Shown in pieces: positions 1 to 6,338 of a stretch of 7,919 bases of DNA (positions within the stretch are counted from its first letter, which is position 1; the number at the start of each line of letters is the position of its first letter). Origin of the DNA: Comamonas sp. lk (GTDB taxonomy: Bacteria; Pseudomonadota; Gammaproteobacteria; Burkholderiales; Burkholderiaceae_C). The notes under the pieces were generated by a model. It ran no database searches. It was not told the origin of the DNA and saw only the letters and a list, made by a program, of their open reading frames with translations. Position numbers and translations under genes: made by a program. The DNA is taken from positions 1 to 7,919 of the forward strand of contig CAMCJY010000079.1 of NCBI GenBank assembly GCA_945875225.1, given 5' to 3'.

Positions 1-1046
1 TTGGTGTGGTGATCAGCGCCAGCCACAACCCCTTTGACGACAATGGCATAAAATTTTTCAGCGCCCAAGGCAGCAAACTGCCCGACGCCTGGGAGCAATC
101 AGTGGAAGAGGCCTTGGCCCAGCTTCCTGTGTGGGAGGCCTCAGCCCAATTGGGCAAGGCCAAACGATTGGACGATGCGGCGGGCCGCTATATCGAGTTT
201 TGCAAAAGTACGTTTGCGCCAGACCTGACGCTCAAGGGCCTCAAAATTGTGGTCGATGGAGCGCACGGAGCGGCCTACCAGATCGCGCCCAAAGTGTTCC
301 ACGAGCTAGGTGCCGAAGTCATCGCCATTGGCTGCGCACCCGATGGTTTGAATATCAATAAGGACGTGGGCGCCACCCATCCCCAGGCCTTGATGGCAGC
401 GGTGCGCCAGCATGGCGCGCATTTTGGGGTGGCACTCGATGGGGATGCCGATCGCCTGCAAATCGTGGATGCGCATGGGCGCTTGTACAACGGCGACGAG
501 TTGCTCTACCTGATGGCCGATGAGCGGCTCGCGCGCGGCGAAGCCTTAGGCGGCGTGGTCGGCACCTTGATGACGAATATGGCGGTGGAGTTGGCCCTGA
601 AGTCGCGTGGCTTGGACCTCGCACGCGCGCGGGTGGGCGATCGCTATGTTCTCGAAGAAATGCAAGCACGCGGCTGGATCTTGGGGGGCGAGGGCTCCGG
701 CCATTTGCTGGCCCTGGACAAGCACACTACCGGCGACGGCCTGGTTTCTGCTTTGCAAATTTTGCAAGCCTGTGTTCGCTCAGGCAAAACTATGGCGCAG
801 TTGTTGGAGGGGGTAGCGCTGTTCCCGCAAACCTTGCTCAATGTGCGTCTTGCGCCGGGCGTGGACTGGAAGTCCAACGCGGCAATGCAGCAAGCCATTG
901 CGCAGGTCGAAACCGAGTTGGCCGACCAGGGCCGCGTGCTGATACGCGCCAGCGGCACCGAGCCGGTGGTCCGCGTGATGGTAGAGGCGCGTGATGCGGC
1001 GATTGCCAAGGCCAGCGCAGAGCGCATTGCCCAGACGCTGCAATGA
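1..1046 (+). CDS. glmM: Phosphoglucosamine mutase GlmM, 5'-truncated by the window edge
   Basis: GlmM interconverts glucosamine-6-phosphate and glucosamine-1-phosphate in the cytoplasm, on the way to UDP-GlcNAc for peptidoglycan and LPS. The frame is open from the first base. Counting from the GTG at base 6, the phosphoserine loop SASHNP is at residues 4-9 (catalytic Ser at 6, matching Ser102 of E. coli GlmM). The metal-binding DGDADR is at 145-150, the sugar-binding GEGSGH at 228-233, and the C-terminal phosphate-binding RASGTEP at 314-320. All four signatures are intact and in order. The family is about 445 residues long, so roughly 95 N-terminal residues lie outside the window and the GTG at base 6 is not the true start. 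The linker before residue 70 (RLDDAAGRYIEFCKSTF) is typical of GlmM rather than of phosphomannomutase ManB. The TGA stop overlaps the start of the next gene in an ATGA, so the two are probably co-transcribed. The identification is very secure. Confidence 0.96.
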   Translation, partial: GVVISASHNPFDDNGIKFFSAQGSKLPDAWEQSVEEALAQLPVWEASAQLGKAKRLDDAAGRYIEFCKSTFAPDLTLKGLKIVVDGAHGAAYQIAPKVFHELGAEVIAIGCAPDGLNINKDVGATHPQALMAAVRQHGAHFGVALDGDADRLQIVDAHGRLYNGDELLYLMADERLARGEALGGVVGTLMTNMAVELALKSRGLDLARARVGDRYVLEEMQARGWILGGEGSGHLLALDKHTTGDGLVSALQILQACVRSGKTMAQLLEGVALFPQTLLNVRLAPGVDWKSNAAMQQAIAQVETELADQGRVLIRASGTEPVVRVMVEARDAAIAKASAERIAQTLQ

Positions 1047-1561
1047 CCCAGCAAAACGACCCGATCCGTATCTGCCGCGTGGACTATGCGTACCCGGTGC
1101 ACGCACAAGCCTTGGTGGCCTTGCTCGATGCCTACGCCCATGACCCGATGGGCGGTGGTACAGGACTCAGCGATTACGCCAAAACCCATGTGGTCGCTGG
1201 CTTGGCTGCGCGCACCCAGGCCTTTAGCGTGCTCGCGTTTACGCGAGATGCAGCCCAGACGCCGGTGGGCCTGGTCAATTGCATAGAAGGTTTTTCTACC
1301 TTTGCAGCCAAGCCCTTGGTCAACATCCATGATGTGATGGTGCTGCCCGATTGGCGCGGGCAGGGGGTGGCTGGCGCGATGTTGGAGGCCGTGGTGCAAA
1401 TCGCCCGTGCACGCGGCGCGTGCAAATTGACCTTGGAAGTACTCTCAGGCAACCAAAATGCCCTGCGCACCTACGCCAAGCTGGGTTTTGTTAACTATCA
1501 GTTAGACCCCGAGGCAGGGACGGCGCAGTTTTTGCAAAAGTGGCTGGATGCTGGTGTTTAA
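1043..1561 (+). CDS. GNAT-family N-acetyltransferase, substrate unknown
   Basis: This 172-residue protein has a single GNAT (Acetyltransf_1) fold, the usual length for a stand-alone member. The acetyl-CoA pyrophosphate-binding motif A is visible at residues 97-113 (DVMVLPDWRGQGVAGAM), with the R/Q-x-x-G-x-G/A core at RGQGVAG 105-111. Motif B follows at about 131-150, where N139, Y144 and the GF at 148-149 match the N-x-x-A-x-x-x-Y-x-x-x-GF pattern. Nothing suggests a signal peptide or membrane segment, so it should be cytoplasmic. Its ATG overlaps the glmM stop (ATGA) and has no convincing Shine-Dalgarno sequence of its own, so translation probably depends on re-initiation after glmM. The substrate cannot be read from the sequence. 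The glmM link makes an amino sugar conceivable, but GNAT genes often sit next to unrelated genes. The family call is strong; the role is open. Confidence 0.88.
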   Translation: MTQQNDPIRICRVDYAYPVHAQALVALLDAYAHDPMGGGTGLSDYAKTHVVAGLAARTQAFSVLAFTRDAAQTPVGLVNCIEGFSTFAAKPLVNIHDVMVLPDWRGQGVAGAMLEAVVQIARARGACKLTLEVLSGNQNALRTYAKLGFVNYQLDPEAGTAQFLQKWLDAGV

Positions 1562-1600
1562 GCGAGTGGCTTGGTCCGCCGGGTTGGCGCTGAGGTAGCC

Positions 1601-1638
1601 GCCAAGAAAATGACCACCCGAAGGTGGCCATTTTTCTT
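1601..1638. terminator. Bidirectional intrinsic terminator between the GNAT and porin genes
   Basis: The arms TGACCACC (1611-1618) and GGTGGCCA (1623-1630) form an 8-position stem with one A/C mismatch around a CGAA loop. The stem is followed by TTTTTCTT on the plus strand and preceded by AAGAAAA, which reads as TTTTCTT on the minus strand. It can therefore end transcription from both convergent genes. It lies 49 nt after the GNAT stop and about 95 nt past the porin stop. Confidence 0.75.
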
Positions 1639-1723
1639 ACCAAACACCAGGTCTGATCTTCAATTCATGTGATTTGCGCTCAAAAAGCGCATTTCAGCAT
1701 CAAAAACCAGACCCTAAGCGTGC

Positions 1724-2800
1724 TTAGAAGTTGTAGCGGAGACCGAAGGTAATGGCTGTTGGGTCAGTACCAGCTGCAGTTGATGCGATTGAGGGGAAGT
1801 TATCGGCGCCGACAAAAGTTCCGCGTGCTTTCGTGTTGTTGGTGATCTGCGCGTAGCTGCCATACAGAATGGTTTGCTTGTCCAACGCATAAGCAGCTTC
1901 CAGGGCCATCATGGTCAAATCGTCTGCAGCATTGGAAGCGGACTCGCCAGACATGCCGTAGTTGAATTTGTAGGTCATAGCGCCGTCCACATAGTTCACC
2001 ACAAACAGCGTGTTCGTGGTCTTGCGTACGTTAGTTGCGATGGGCGCTTGATTTTCCAAGGCGCTGAAAACGATCGCACCGCTGAGGCTATCCATCTTGG
2101 CGCCCAAGCTGAATTTGGTAGCGGTCATGCCAAAGGCAGCAGTTGAAACTGCTTTAGATTGGGTGGCGATGCCGGCGTTGTAGGTGCCGTTGTTCCACTC
2201 CAAAGAGGCTGCGTACAGGGGCTGATTGGTTGTCGCGGTCTGTCCCTCGTCGGGCGAGTAAGAGGCCTTCACCACCATATCGGCAAATTTAGGGCTGAGG
2301 TAAACCAGGTTGTTGGTTTGGCGAGTGTGCACGTTGTCGAAGTTGCTTCCGGCAGTTCTCGTACCTTTGCCGTGAATGATGACTTCCATGGCCTCGCCCT
2401 CGCCGTACAGCGTGCCTGCATAGCCGCCGGCATCCAAGCTTTTCAGTGGGCTATCGTATGTGCCGACCAAAAATGTACCCATGGATTTGCTTTTCAATCC
2501 AACAAAGCTATTCCGATTTGCAAAGGCTTTGCTTTGGGATGTGTCGTCTGGTGCAACACCGGTTTCCACTTGAAAAACGCCAGCCAAATCGCCGCTAAAC
2601 CCGCGCTCACCTTTGAAGCCGATGCGCGAAGCGTAGTTTTGCAACATGGTTTTTGTCAAAGTGCCGTCGTTTACGCTCTCAAGGCCGAGGTCTATGCGAC
2701 CATACAAGGTCACGGTGGGTGCCGTTTGGGCAATCGCAGAGCTGGCGAGCAGCAAGCCGGTGGCCAGTGCCATGGCAGTTTTCTGGGCAATCATAGTCAT
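1724..2800 (-). CDS. Outer-membrane general porin, Comamonas/Neisseria type (Gram-negative trimeric porin)
   Basis: The product is a 358-residue beta-barrel porin that would allow passive diffusion of small, probably anionic, solutes across the outer membrane. Residues 1-24 form a signal peptide (MIAQKTAMALATGLLLASSAIA) with likely cleavage at AIA|Q. The mature N-terminus has the porin signature VTLYGRIDLGLES (30-42), then SRIGFKGERGFSGDLAGVFQVETG (58-81) and NRNSFVGLKSKSMGTFLVGTYDSP (95-118), followed by alternating amphipathic strands. It ends in GLRYNF, with the C-terminal Phe recognised by the BAM machinery. The frame is open to 2836, but the ATG at 2800 is preferred: AAAGAG lies 5 nt upstream and the signal peptide begins there. 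The ATG at 2794 is a weaker alternative. The gene is divergent from the secreted phosphatase and has a PHO-box-like element upstream. Burkholderiales carry many paralogous porins, so substrate choice cannot be inferred from sequence alone. Family confidence is high. Confidence 0.93.
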   Translation of the reverse strand: MTMIAQKTAMALATGLLLASSAIAQTAPTVTLYGRIDLGLESVNDGTLTKTMLQNYASRIGFKGERGFSGDLAGVFQVETGVAPDDTSQSKAFANRNSFVGLKSKSMGTFLVGTYDSPLKSLDAGGYAGTLYGEGEAMEVIIHGKGTRTAGSNFDNVHTRQTNNLVYLSPKFADMVVKASYSPDEGQTATTNQPLYAASLEWNNGTYNAGIATQSKAVSTAAFGMTATKFSLGAKMDSLSGAIVFSALENQAPIATNVRKTTNTLFVVNYVDGAMTYKFNYGMSGESASNAADDLTMMALEAAYALDKQTILYGSYAQITNNTKARGTFVGADNFPSIASTAAGTDPTAITFGLRYNF

Positions 2801-2836
2801 AAATACTCTTTCGGTTAGGGTTTGAACGAATGCCAA

Positions 2837-2856
2837 AATTCAAAAATGCTTGAATT
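2837..2856 (-). promoter_or_regulatory. Perfect 7-bp inverted repeat in the porin leader
   Basis: AATTCAA (2837-2843) and TTGAATT (2850-2856) are exact reverse complements separated by 6 nt (AAATGC). The element lies 37-56 nt upstream of the porin start codon. It could be an operator dyad or a small AU-rich hairpin in the porin mRNA leader. There is no U tract after it, so it is not an intrinsic terminator. The structure is seen directly; the role is inference. Confidence 0.35.
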
Positions 2857-2865
2857 GACCGCGCA

Positions 2866-2899
2866 AGTGTTGTGTTTTCATATGTCAGTTCGGTGACAT
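2866..2899 (-). promoter_or_regulatory. PHO-box-like repeat and possible -10 upstream of the porin gene
   Basis: Read on the minus strand, ATGTCAC (2899-2893), CGAA, then CTGACAT (2888-2882) form two 7-mers with a 4-nt spacer. This is the layout of the PhoB-binding PHO box (CTGTCAT, 4 nt, CTGTCAY), with 13 of 18 positions matching. The same stretch is also a perfect dyad, TATGTCA (2881-2887) and TGACATA (2894-2900), so a symmetric repressor or activator site is an alternative reading. Ten nt further on is AACACT (2871-2866), only a 3/6 match to a -10 hexamer. The leader would be about 60 nt. The pattern is real; PhoB control is inference. Confidence 0.4.
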
Positions 2900-2954
2900 A
2901 GGGTAATTACTGATTGCTTGTTACTTTTTTGCAACATTTATTTTGGGTTAGAAG

Positions 2955-2988
2955 CCGTCACGCCCGTGTCATGTGATGCGGTTAAAGT
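2955..2988 (+). promoter_or_regulatory. PHO-box-like repeat with a spaced -10 upstream of the phosphatase gene
   Basis: CCGTCAC (2955-2961), GCCC, then GTGTCAT (2966-2972) keep the 7-4-7 layout of a PhoB PHO box, matching 5/7 and 6/7 in the two half-sites. The spacer is G+C-rich, unlike the A/T-rich consensus. Exactly 10 nt downstream is TAAAGT (2983-2988), 4/6 to TATAAT and in the spacing seen at the E. coli phoA promoter, whose -10 is TATAGT. There is no good -35 hexamer, as expected when PhoB replaces it. A start site near 2995 would leave a leader of about 22 nt containing the ribosome site. Inference from pattern only. Confidence 0.42.
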
Positions 2989-3016
2989 GATTCCTATCTT
3001 TTTTGCCGGAGTGTTT

Positions 3017-4021
3017 ATGTTTTCTAAAGCTGTTTGTATTGCTGCCGTATTGGCTGCACAGGTCTCCGTCAGCTGGGCGCAAAGCCCGGCCAAGCCTTTT
3101 AGTTTTGGCCTGTGGGGTGATATGCCTTATAAAAAAGCGGGTGACGATACCAAGCTGCCCGCAGTATTGCAAAGCATCAACCGCTCGGATATCGCCTTCT
3201 CTTTGTACGACGGTGATCTCAAGGATGGCAGCTCCAAGTGCACCGACGATGTGTACGCCGATGCGCTGAAAATGTTTGGCACCATGGTCAAACCGGTGGT
3301 GTATGTGCCCGGCGACAACGAGTGGACCGATTGCCACCGTACCAATAACGGCGGCTACGATGGTCTGGAACGGCTGAGTTACCTTCGCAAAGTGATGTTT
3401 CCTACCCTCAATAGCCTGGGCCAAAGCACGATGGCTTTAGAGCACCAAGGCAAGTTAGGTGAAAAATTTGTAGAAAACACCCGCTTTGCGCACGGCGGCG
3501 TGGTGTTTGTGGGCATCAACCAGCCTGGCAGCAACAACAACCTGATCCTGAGCGAGAAGGAGTGCAAAAATAAAAGCGCCCGTGATAGCGCCAAGTGCGA
3601 TGCCTCCAATGCCGAATATCTGGAGCGTGACAGTGCCAATGTGGCCTGGATGCAAGCTTCGTTTGCCGCAGCCAAGGCGCAAAACGCGGTCGGTATCGTC
3701 GTGGTCACCCAGGGCGACCCGGGCTTTGATTTGCCTGAAACCGAGGGGTTCGACGAAAGCATGGAGCCTGCCGCGAGCGGCTATCGCCATTTCATGTCCA
3801 AGTTGGTGGAGCAAACCGAGCAATACGCCGGTCAGGTCTTGTTTGTCCACGGCGACACCCATTACTTCAAATTAGACAAGCCCATGTACAGCCCCTCCAA
3901 GCTGCTGCCCAACTTCACCCGCCTGCAGACTTTTGGCAGCCCCAGCCTGCATTGGGTTCGCGTGGTGGTGGACCCAGCGAGCGCCAATGTGTTTGCGGTG
4001 CATCCGGTAATCGTCAAATAA
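3017..4021 (+). CDS. Secreted calcineurin-like metallophosphatase with divergent motifs
   Basis: This 334-residue protein starts at the ATG at 3017, which has GGAG 5 nt upstream and begins a signal peptide (cleavage likely after SVSWA, residue 21). The frame is open further upstream to a TTG at 2918, but that extension would bury the signal peptide. It should be periplasmic. Metallophosphoesterase-like blocks occur in order: GDMPY (34-38), DGDLKDG (65-71), GDNEWTDC (99-106) and HGDTHYF (278-284). These correspond to the family motifs DxH, GDxxD, GNHE and GHxH, but the His of the first is replaced by Pro, GNHE reads GDNE and GHxH reads GDTH, so the metal site must differ from the textbook one. 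The mature part has four cysteines (75, 106, 183, 194), an even number compatible with two disulfides. A phosphomonoesterase or phosphodiesterase role in phosphate scavenging fits the PHO-like promoter and the ppk neighbour, but activity and substrate are not shown by sequence. I do not recognise a named gene. Confidence 0.82.
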   Translation: MFSKAVCIAAVLAAQVSVSWAQSPAKPFSFGLWGDMPYKKAGDDTKLPAVLQSINRSDIAFSLYDGDLKDGSSKCTDDVYADALKMFGTMVKPVVYVPGDNEWTDCHRTNNGGYDGLERLSYLRKVMFPTLNSLGQSTMALEHQGKLGEKFVENTRFAHGGVVFVGINQPGSNNNLILSEKECKNKSARDSAKCDASNAEYLERDSANVAWMQASFAAAKAQNAVGIVVVTQGDPGFDLPETEGFDESMEPAASGYRHFMSKLVEQTEQYAGQVLFVHGDTHYFKLDKPMYSPSKLLPNFTRLQTFGSPSLHWVRVVVDPASANVFAVHPVIVK

Positions 4022-4032
4022 GCGCTTTTGTG

Positions 4033-4062
4033 CTGGGGTCTTACCCGGCCCCAGGCGCTTTT
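4033..4062 (+). terminator. Likely intrinsic terminator after the phosphatase gene
   Basis: CTGGGGTC (4033-4040) pairs with GGCCCCAG (4047-4054) around a TTACCC loop, with one T/G wobble. GCGC and TTTT (4059-4062) follow. GCGC copies on both sides (4022-4025 and 4055-4058) could extend the stem with an internal loop. The T run is short and 4 nt from the main stem, so strength is uncertain. Confidence 0.5.
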
Positions 4063-4123
4063 AGCGCGCATATGCGATCTCCAATGATCGTGGCTAGGTC
4101 GTTGAGCTGACGGGGGTGTGGGT

Positions 4124-4162
4124 TTGACTTGCGTCATAGGGCACTGGTATTTCTGGCCCTAT
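4124..4162 (+). promoter_or_regulatory. Candidate ppk promoter overlapped by a perfect inverted repeat
   Basis: TTGACT (4124-4129) is a 5/6 match to the sigma-70 -35 box. After 18 nt comes TATTTC (4148-4153), a weak -10 preceded by TG (4145-4146) in extended -10 position. The -10 sits inside an exact dyad: ATAGGGC (4136-4142) and GCCCTAT (4156-4162), 13 nt apart, with arm centres 20 bp (about two helical turns) apart. That is the geometry of a repressor operator. Transcription would start near 4160, leaving a leader of roughly 50-85 nt depending on which ppk start is used. All of this is inferred from pattern. Confidence 0.38.
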
Positions 4163-4209
4163 TGATCTGTTGTTTTTCTGTCTGAGGCACCATTGCGCTA
4201 AAGTCGCGC

Positions 4210-6324
4210 ATGCTGCTTTCGCAGGAAACAGAGGAGATCATTGCATTGGAAAATACCAGTCAGGCCATTCACGACGCTGAGCACCCGGACTTATTAGACC
4301 GCGACCACTGCCTGGTAGCCTTCAATGAGCGGGTTTTGAGTTGGGCCGCGCGGGAGGACGTTCCCGTGTTGGAGCGTTTGCGCTATGTGTGCATAGTCTC
4401 TTCCAATATGGACGAATTTTTTGAGGTTCGCTCCGAGCCTCACCTCACAGCCAAGCGCACTGGCGACAAGCGGGGTAGCTATACCGAGGCCTCTTTTGAT
4501 CGCCTGTCCGAGTCCTTGCATTCCTTGGTAGAGCGGCAATATGCGCTGTATAACCATGCGATCTTGCCGGCGCTGGCCGATTGCGGAATCAAAATCGTCT
4601 CGCACGGCGAGCGCAGTCCGGCGCAACGCTTATGGGTCAAGCAGTATTTCGAGCGTGCGGTGCGCCCGCTGCTCATTCCGGTCGGACTCGATCCGGCGCA
4701 CCCCTTCCCGCAGGTGGCCAATAAAGCGTTCAACTTTATTGTTCGACTCGGGGGCAAGGACGCTTTTGGACGCAGCAATGAGATCGCCATCGTCAAGGTG
4801 CCTCGCGCGTTGCCGCGGATCATCCGTTTGCCAGAAAAAGTGGCGGGCTCCAAGTCCGTCTTTGTCGCTTTGACCAGCGTGATACGCGCCCATCTGAGCG
4901 AGTTGTTTGAAGGCCGCGTAGTTGAGCAGTTCTCGCAGTTCCGTGTAACACGCCATTCAGACCTGTCCGTGGACGAGGATGAGGTGCAAAACTTGCGTAC
5001 CGCTTTGCGCCAGAGTTTGGTGCATCGGCATTATGGTGAGGCAGTCCGCCTGGAGGTCTCAGCCGGCTGCTCCACGCATTTGTCGGATTTTTTGCTTGAA
5101 CAGTTTGATCTTCCGGCGATGGCTTTGTACCGCGTGAGTGGGCCGGTCAATTTGTTGCGGCTGACGCAGTTGATCGATTTGCTAGACAGTCCGCAATGGT
5201 GTTTTCCTGTCTATCAGGCCTCGGTTCCGGTGCAATGGAATCTTGGGCCCAACGTGTTTGAGCAACTGCAGCGCGGCGATGTGATTTTGCATCACCCTTT
5301 TGAAAGCTTTGAAGCCGTCTTGCTTTTTTTGCGTGCCGCAGTGAATGACCCTAATGTGTTGGCCATCAAGCAAACGATTTACCGCGCCGGTGATGATTCG
5401 GCCTTGATGGATTTGTTGCGCGAGGCGGTGCGCAAAGGCAAAGAGGTGACGGTGGTGGTCGAACTCAAGGCGCGCTTTGACGAGGAGGCCAACATCAACT
5501 GGGCCGAAATGCTGGAGTCGATTGGCGCCCAGGTAGTGTATGGCGTCGTGGGACTGAAAACCCATGCCAAGATGCTGCTGGTGACGCGGCGCGAAGGCAG
5601 AGCACTGCGGCGTTATGGCCATTTATCCACGGGAAATTACAACCCACGCACTGCTCGCCTGTACACCGATATCAGCCACCTTAGCGCGGACCCGGTGTTG
5701 ACCAAGGACATGGAAAACGTCTTCATCCATTTGGCAATTCAAAGCCGATTGCCTCGCCTGAAAAAAATGTGGATGGCACCGTTCAATCTGCACGAGCGAT
5801 TACTAGCAAAAATAGAGGCCTTGGCACAGGCTGCGGCCCAGGGAGAGTCCACCCGCATCGTGTTGAAAATGAATTCCTTGACGGACTTGGCTTTGATACA
5901 TGCGCTGATTCAAGCTGGTCAGCGTGGGGTAGTGATTGACTTGATTGTGCGCGGCGTCTGTATGTTGCCGGCCCAAGTAAAGGGCTTCACAGACAACATC
6001 AGGGTGCGCTCCGTTATTGGTCGATTTTTGGAACATTCGCGGGTCTACTATTTTCGCCAGGGCATGCACGATGCGCTTTATTTGTCCAGCGCAGACTGGA
6101 TGAACCGCAATATGGTGCGTCGGGTGGAGTTGGCCTGGCCGATCAACGATCCGGTGCAGCGCCAGCGCTTGATTGACGAATGCCTGCTGGCCTATTTGCA
6201 CGATGGTTTGGATGCCTGGGATATGCGAGCCGATGGCAGTTATCGGGCGTCACGTGGATGCGGGATACTAGCTGAGCAATCTGCACAAGTCGCGCTGATG
6301 GCGCGGTATGGCAAAACCAATTGA
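4210..6324 (+). CDS. ppk1: Polyphosphate kinase 1
   Basis: PPK1 reversibly transfers the gamma-phosphate of ATP to a growing polyphosphate chain through a phosphohistidine intermediate. The product is 704 residues (family about 690). The N domain opens with LLDRDHCLVAFNERVL (28-43) and VSSNMDEFFEVR (63-74). The head domain follows to about 320, then the two PLD-like C domains. Catalytic positions are all kept: R392 (IYRAGDDS), R422 (ARFDEEANI), phospho-accepting H452 (LKTHAKM), H471 (YGHLSTGNYN) and H609 (FLEHSRVYYF). They sit at a constant offset of 17 from E. coli R375, R405, H435, H454 and H592. The start is uncertain: ATG 4210 has no clear ribosome site, whereas GAGGAG (4231-4236) sits 9 nt before an in-frame TTG at 4246 that would give a 692-residue protein beginning MENTSQ. 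sixA follows after 14 nt, so the pair is probably an operon. The identification is very secure. Confidence 0.97.
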   Translation: MLLSQETEEIIALENTSQAIHDAEHPDLLDRDHCLVAFNERVLSWAAREDVPVLERLRYVCIVSSNMDEFFEVRSEPHLTAKRTGDKRGSYTEASFDRLSESLHSLVERQYALYNHAILPALADCGIKIVSHGERSPAQRLWVKQYFERAVRPLLIPVGLDPAHPFPQVANKAFNFIVRLGGKDAFGRSNEIAIVKVPRALPRIIRLPEKVAGSKSVFVALTSVIRAHLSELFEGRVVEQFSQFRVTRHSDLSVDEDEVQNLRTALRQSLVHRHYGEAVRLEVSAGCSTHLSDFLLEQFDLPAMALYRVSGPVNLLRLTQLIDLLDSPQWCFPVYQASVPVQWNLGPNVFEQLQRGDVILHHPFESFEAVLLFLRAAVNDPNVLAIKQTIYRAGDDSALMDLLREAVRKGKEVTVVVELKARFDEEANINWAEMLESIGAQVVYGVVGLKTHAKMLLVTRREGRALRRYGHLSTGNYNPRTARLYTDISHLSADPVLTKDMENVFIHLAIQSRLPRLKKMWMAPFNLHERLLAKIEALAQAAAQGESTRIVLKMNSLTDLALIHALIQAGQRGVVIDLIVRGVCMLPAQVKGFTDNIRVRSVIGRFLEHSRVYYFRQGMHDALYLSSADWMNRNMVRRVELAWPINDPVQRQRLIDECLLAYLHDGLDAWDMRADGSYRASRGCGILAEQSAQVALMARYGKTN

Positions 6325-6338
6325 AAGGCGGGCACGGC

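Noticed and set aside
644..1399. Long minus-strand open frame (251 codons) opposite glmM and the GNAT gene
   Set aside because: It runs antisense to two genes with intact family motifs, has no recognisable domain, and its low-complexity His/Ala/Arg composition is that of a shadow frame in high-G+C DNA.
1675..1691. Hairpin TGCGCT-CAAAA-AGCGCA as porin terminator
   Set aside because: The stem is only 6 bp and neither strand has a T tract after it. The bidirectional hairpin at 1601-1638 is a better terminator.
2159..2818. Plus-strand open frame (219 codons) opposite the porin gene
   Set aside because: It is antisense to a secure porin with signal peptide and C-terminal Phe, and its translation has no recognisable features.
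2995..3000. TATCTT as the -10 box of the phosphatase gene
   Set aside because: Transcription would start at about 3007, right at the ribosome site, and there is no -35 at the right distance. TAAAGT at 2983 fits the PHO-type spacing better.
2918..3016. N-terminal extension of the phosphatase from a TTG at 2918
   Set aside because: It would place 33 residues before a good signal peptide, and the ATG at 3017 has GGAG at proper spacing. The extension also covers the PHO-like promoter region.
4131..4137. GCGTCAT as a PHO half-site upstream of ppk
   Set aside because: No partner 7-mer lies 11 bp on either side, so there is no direct-repeat PHO box here.
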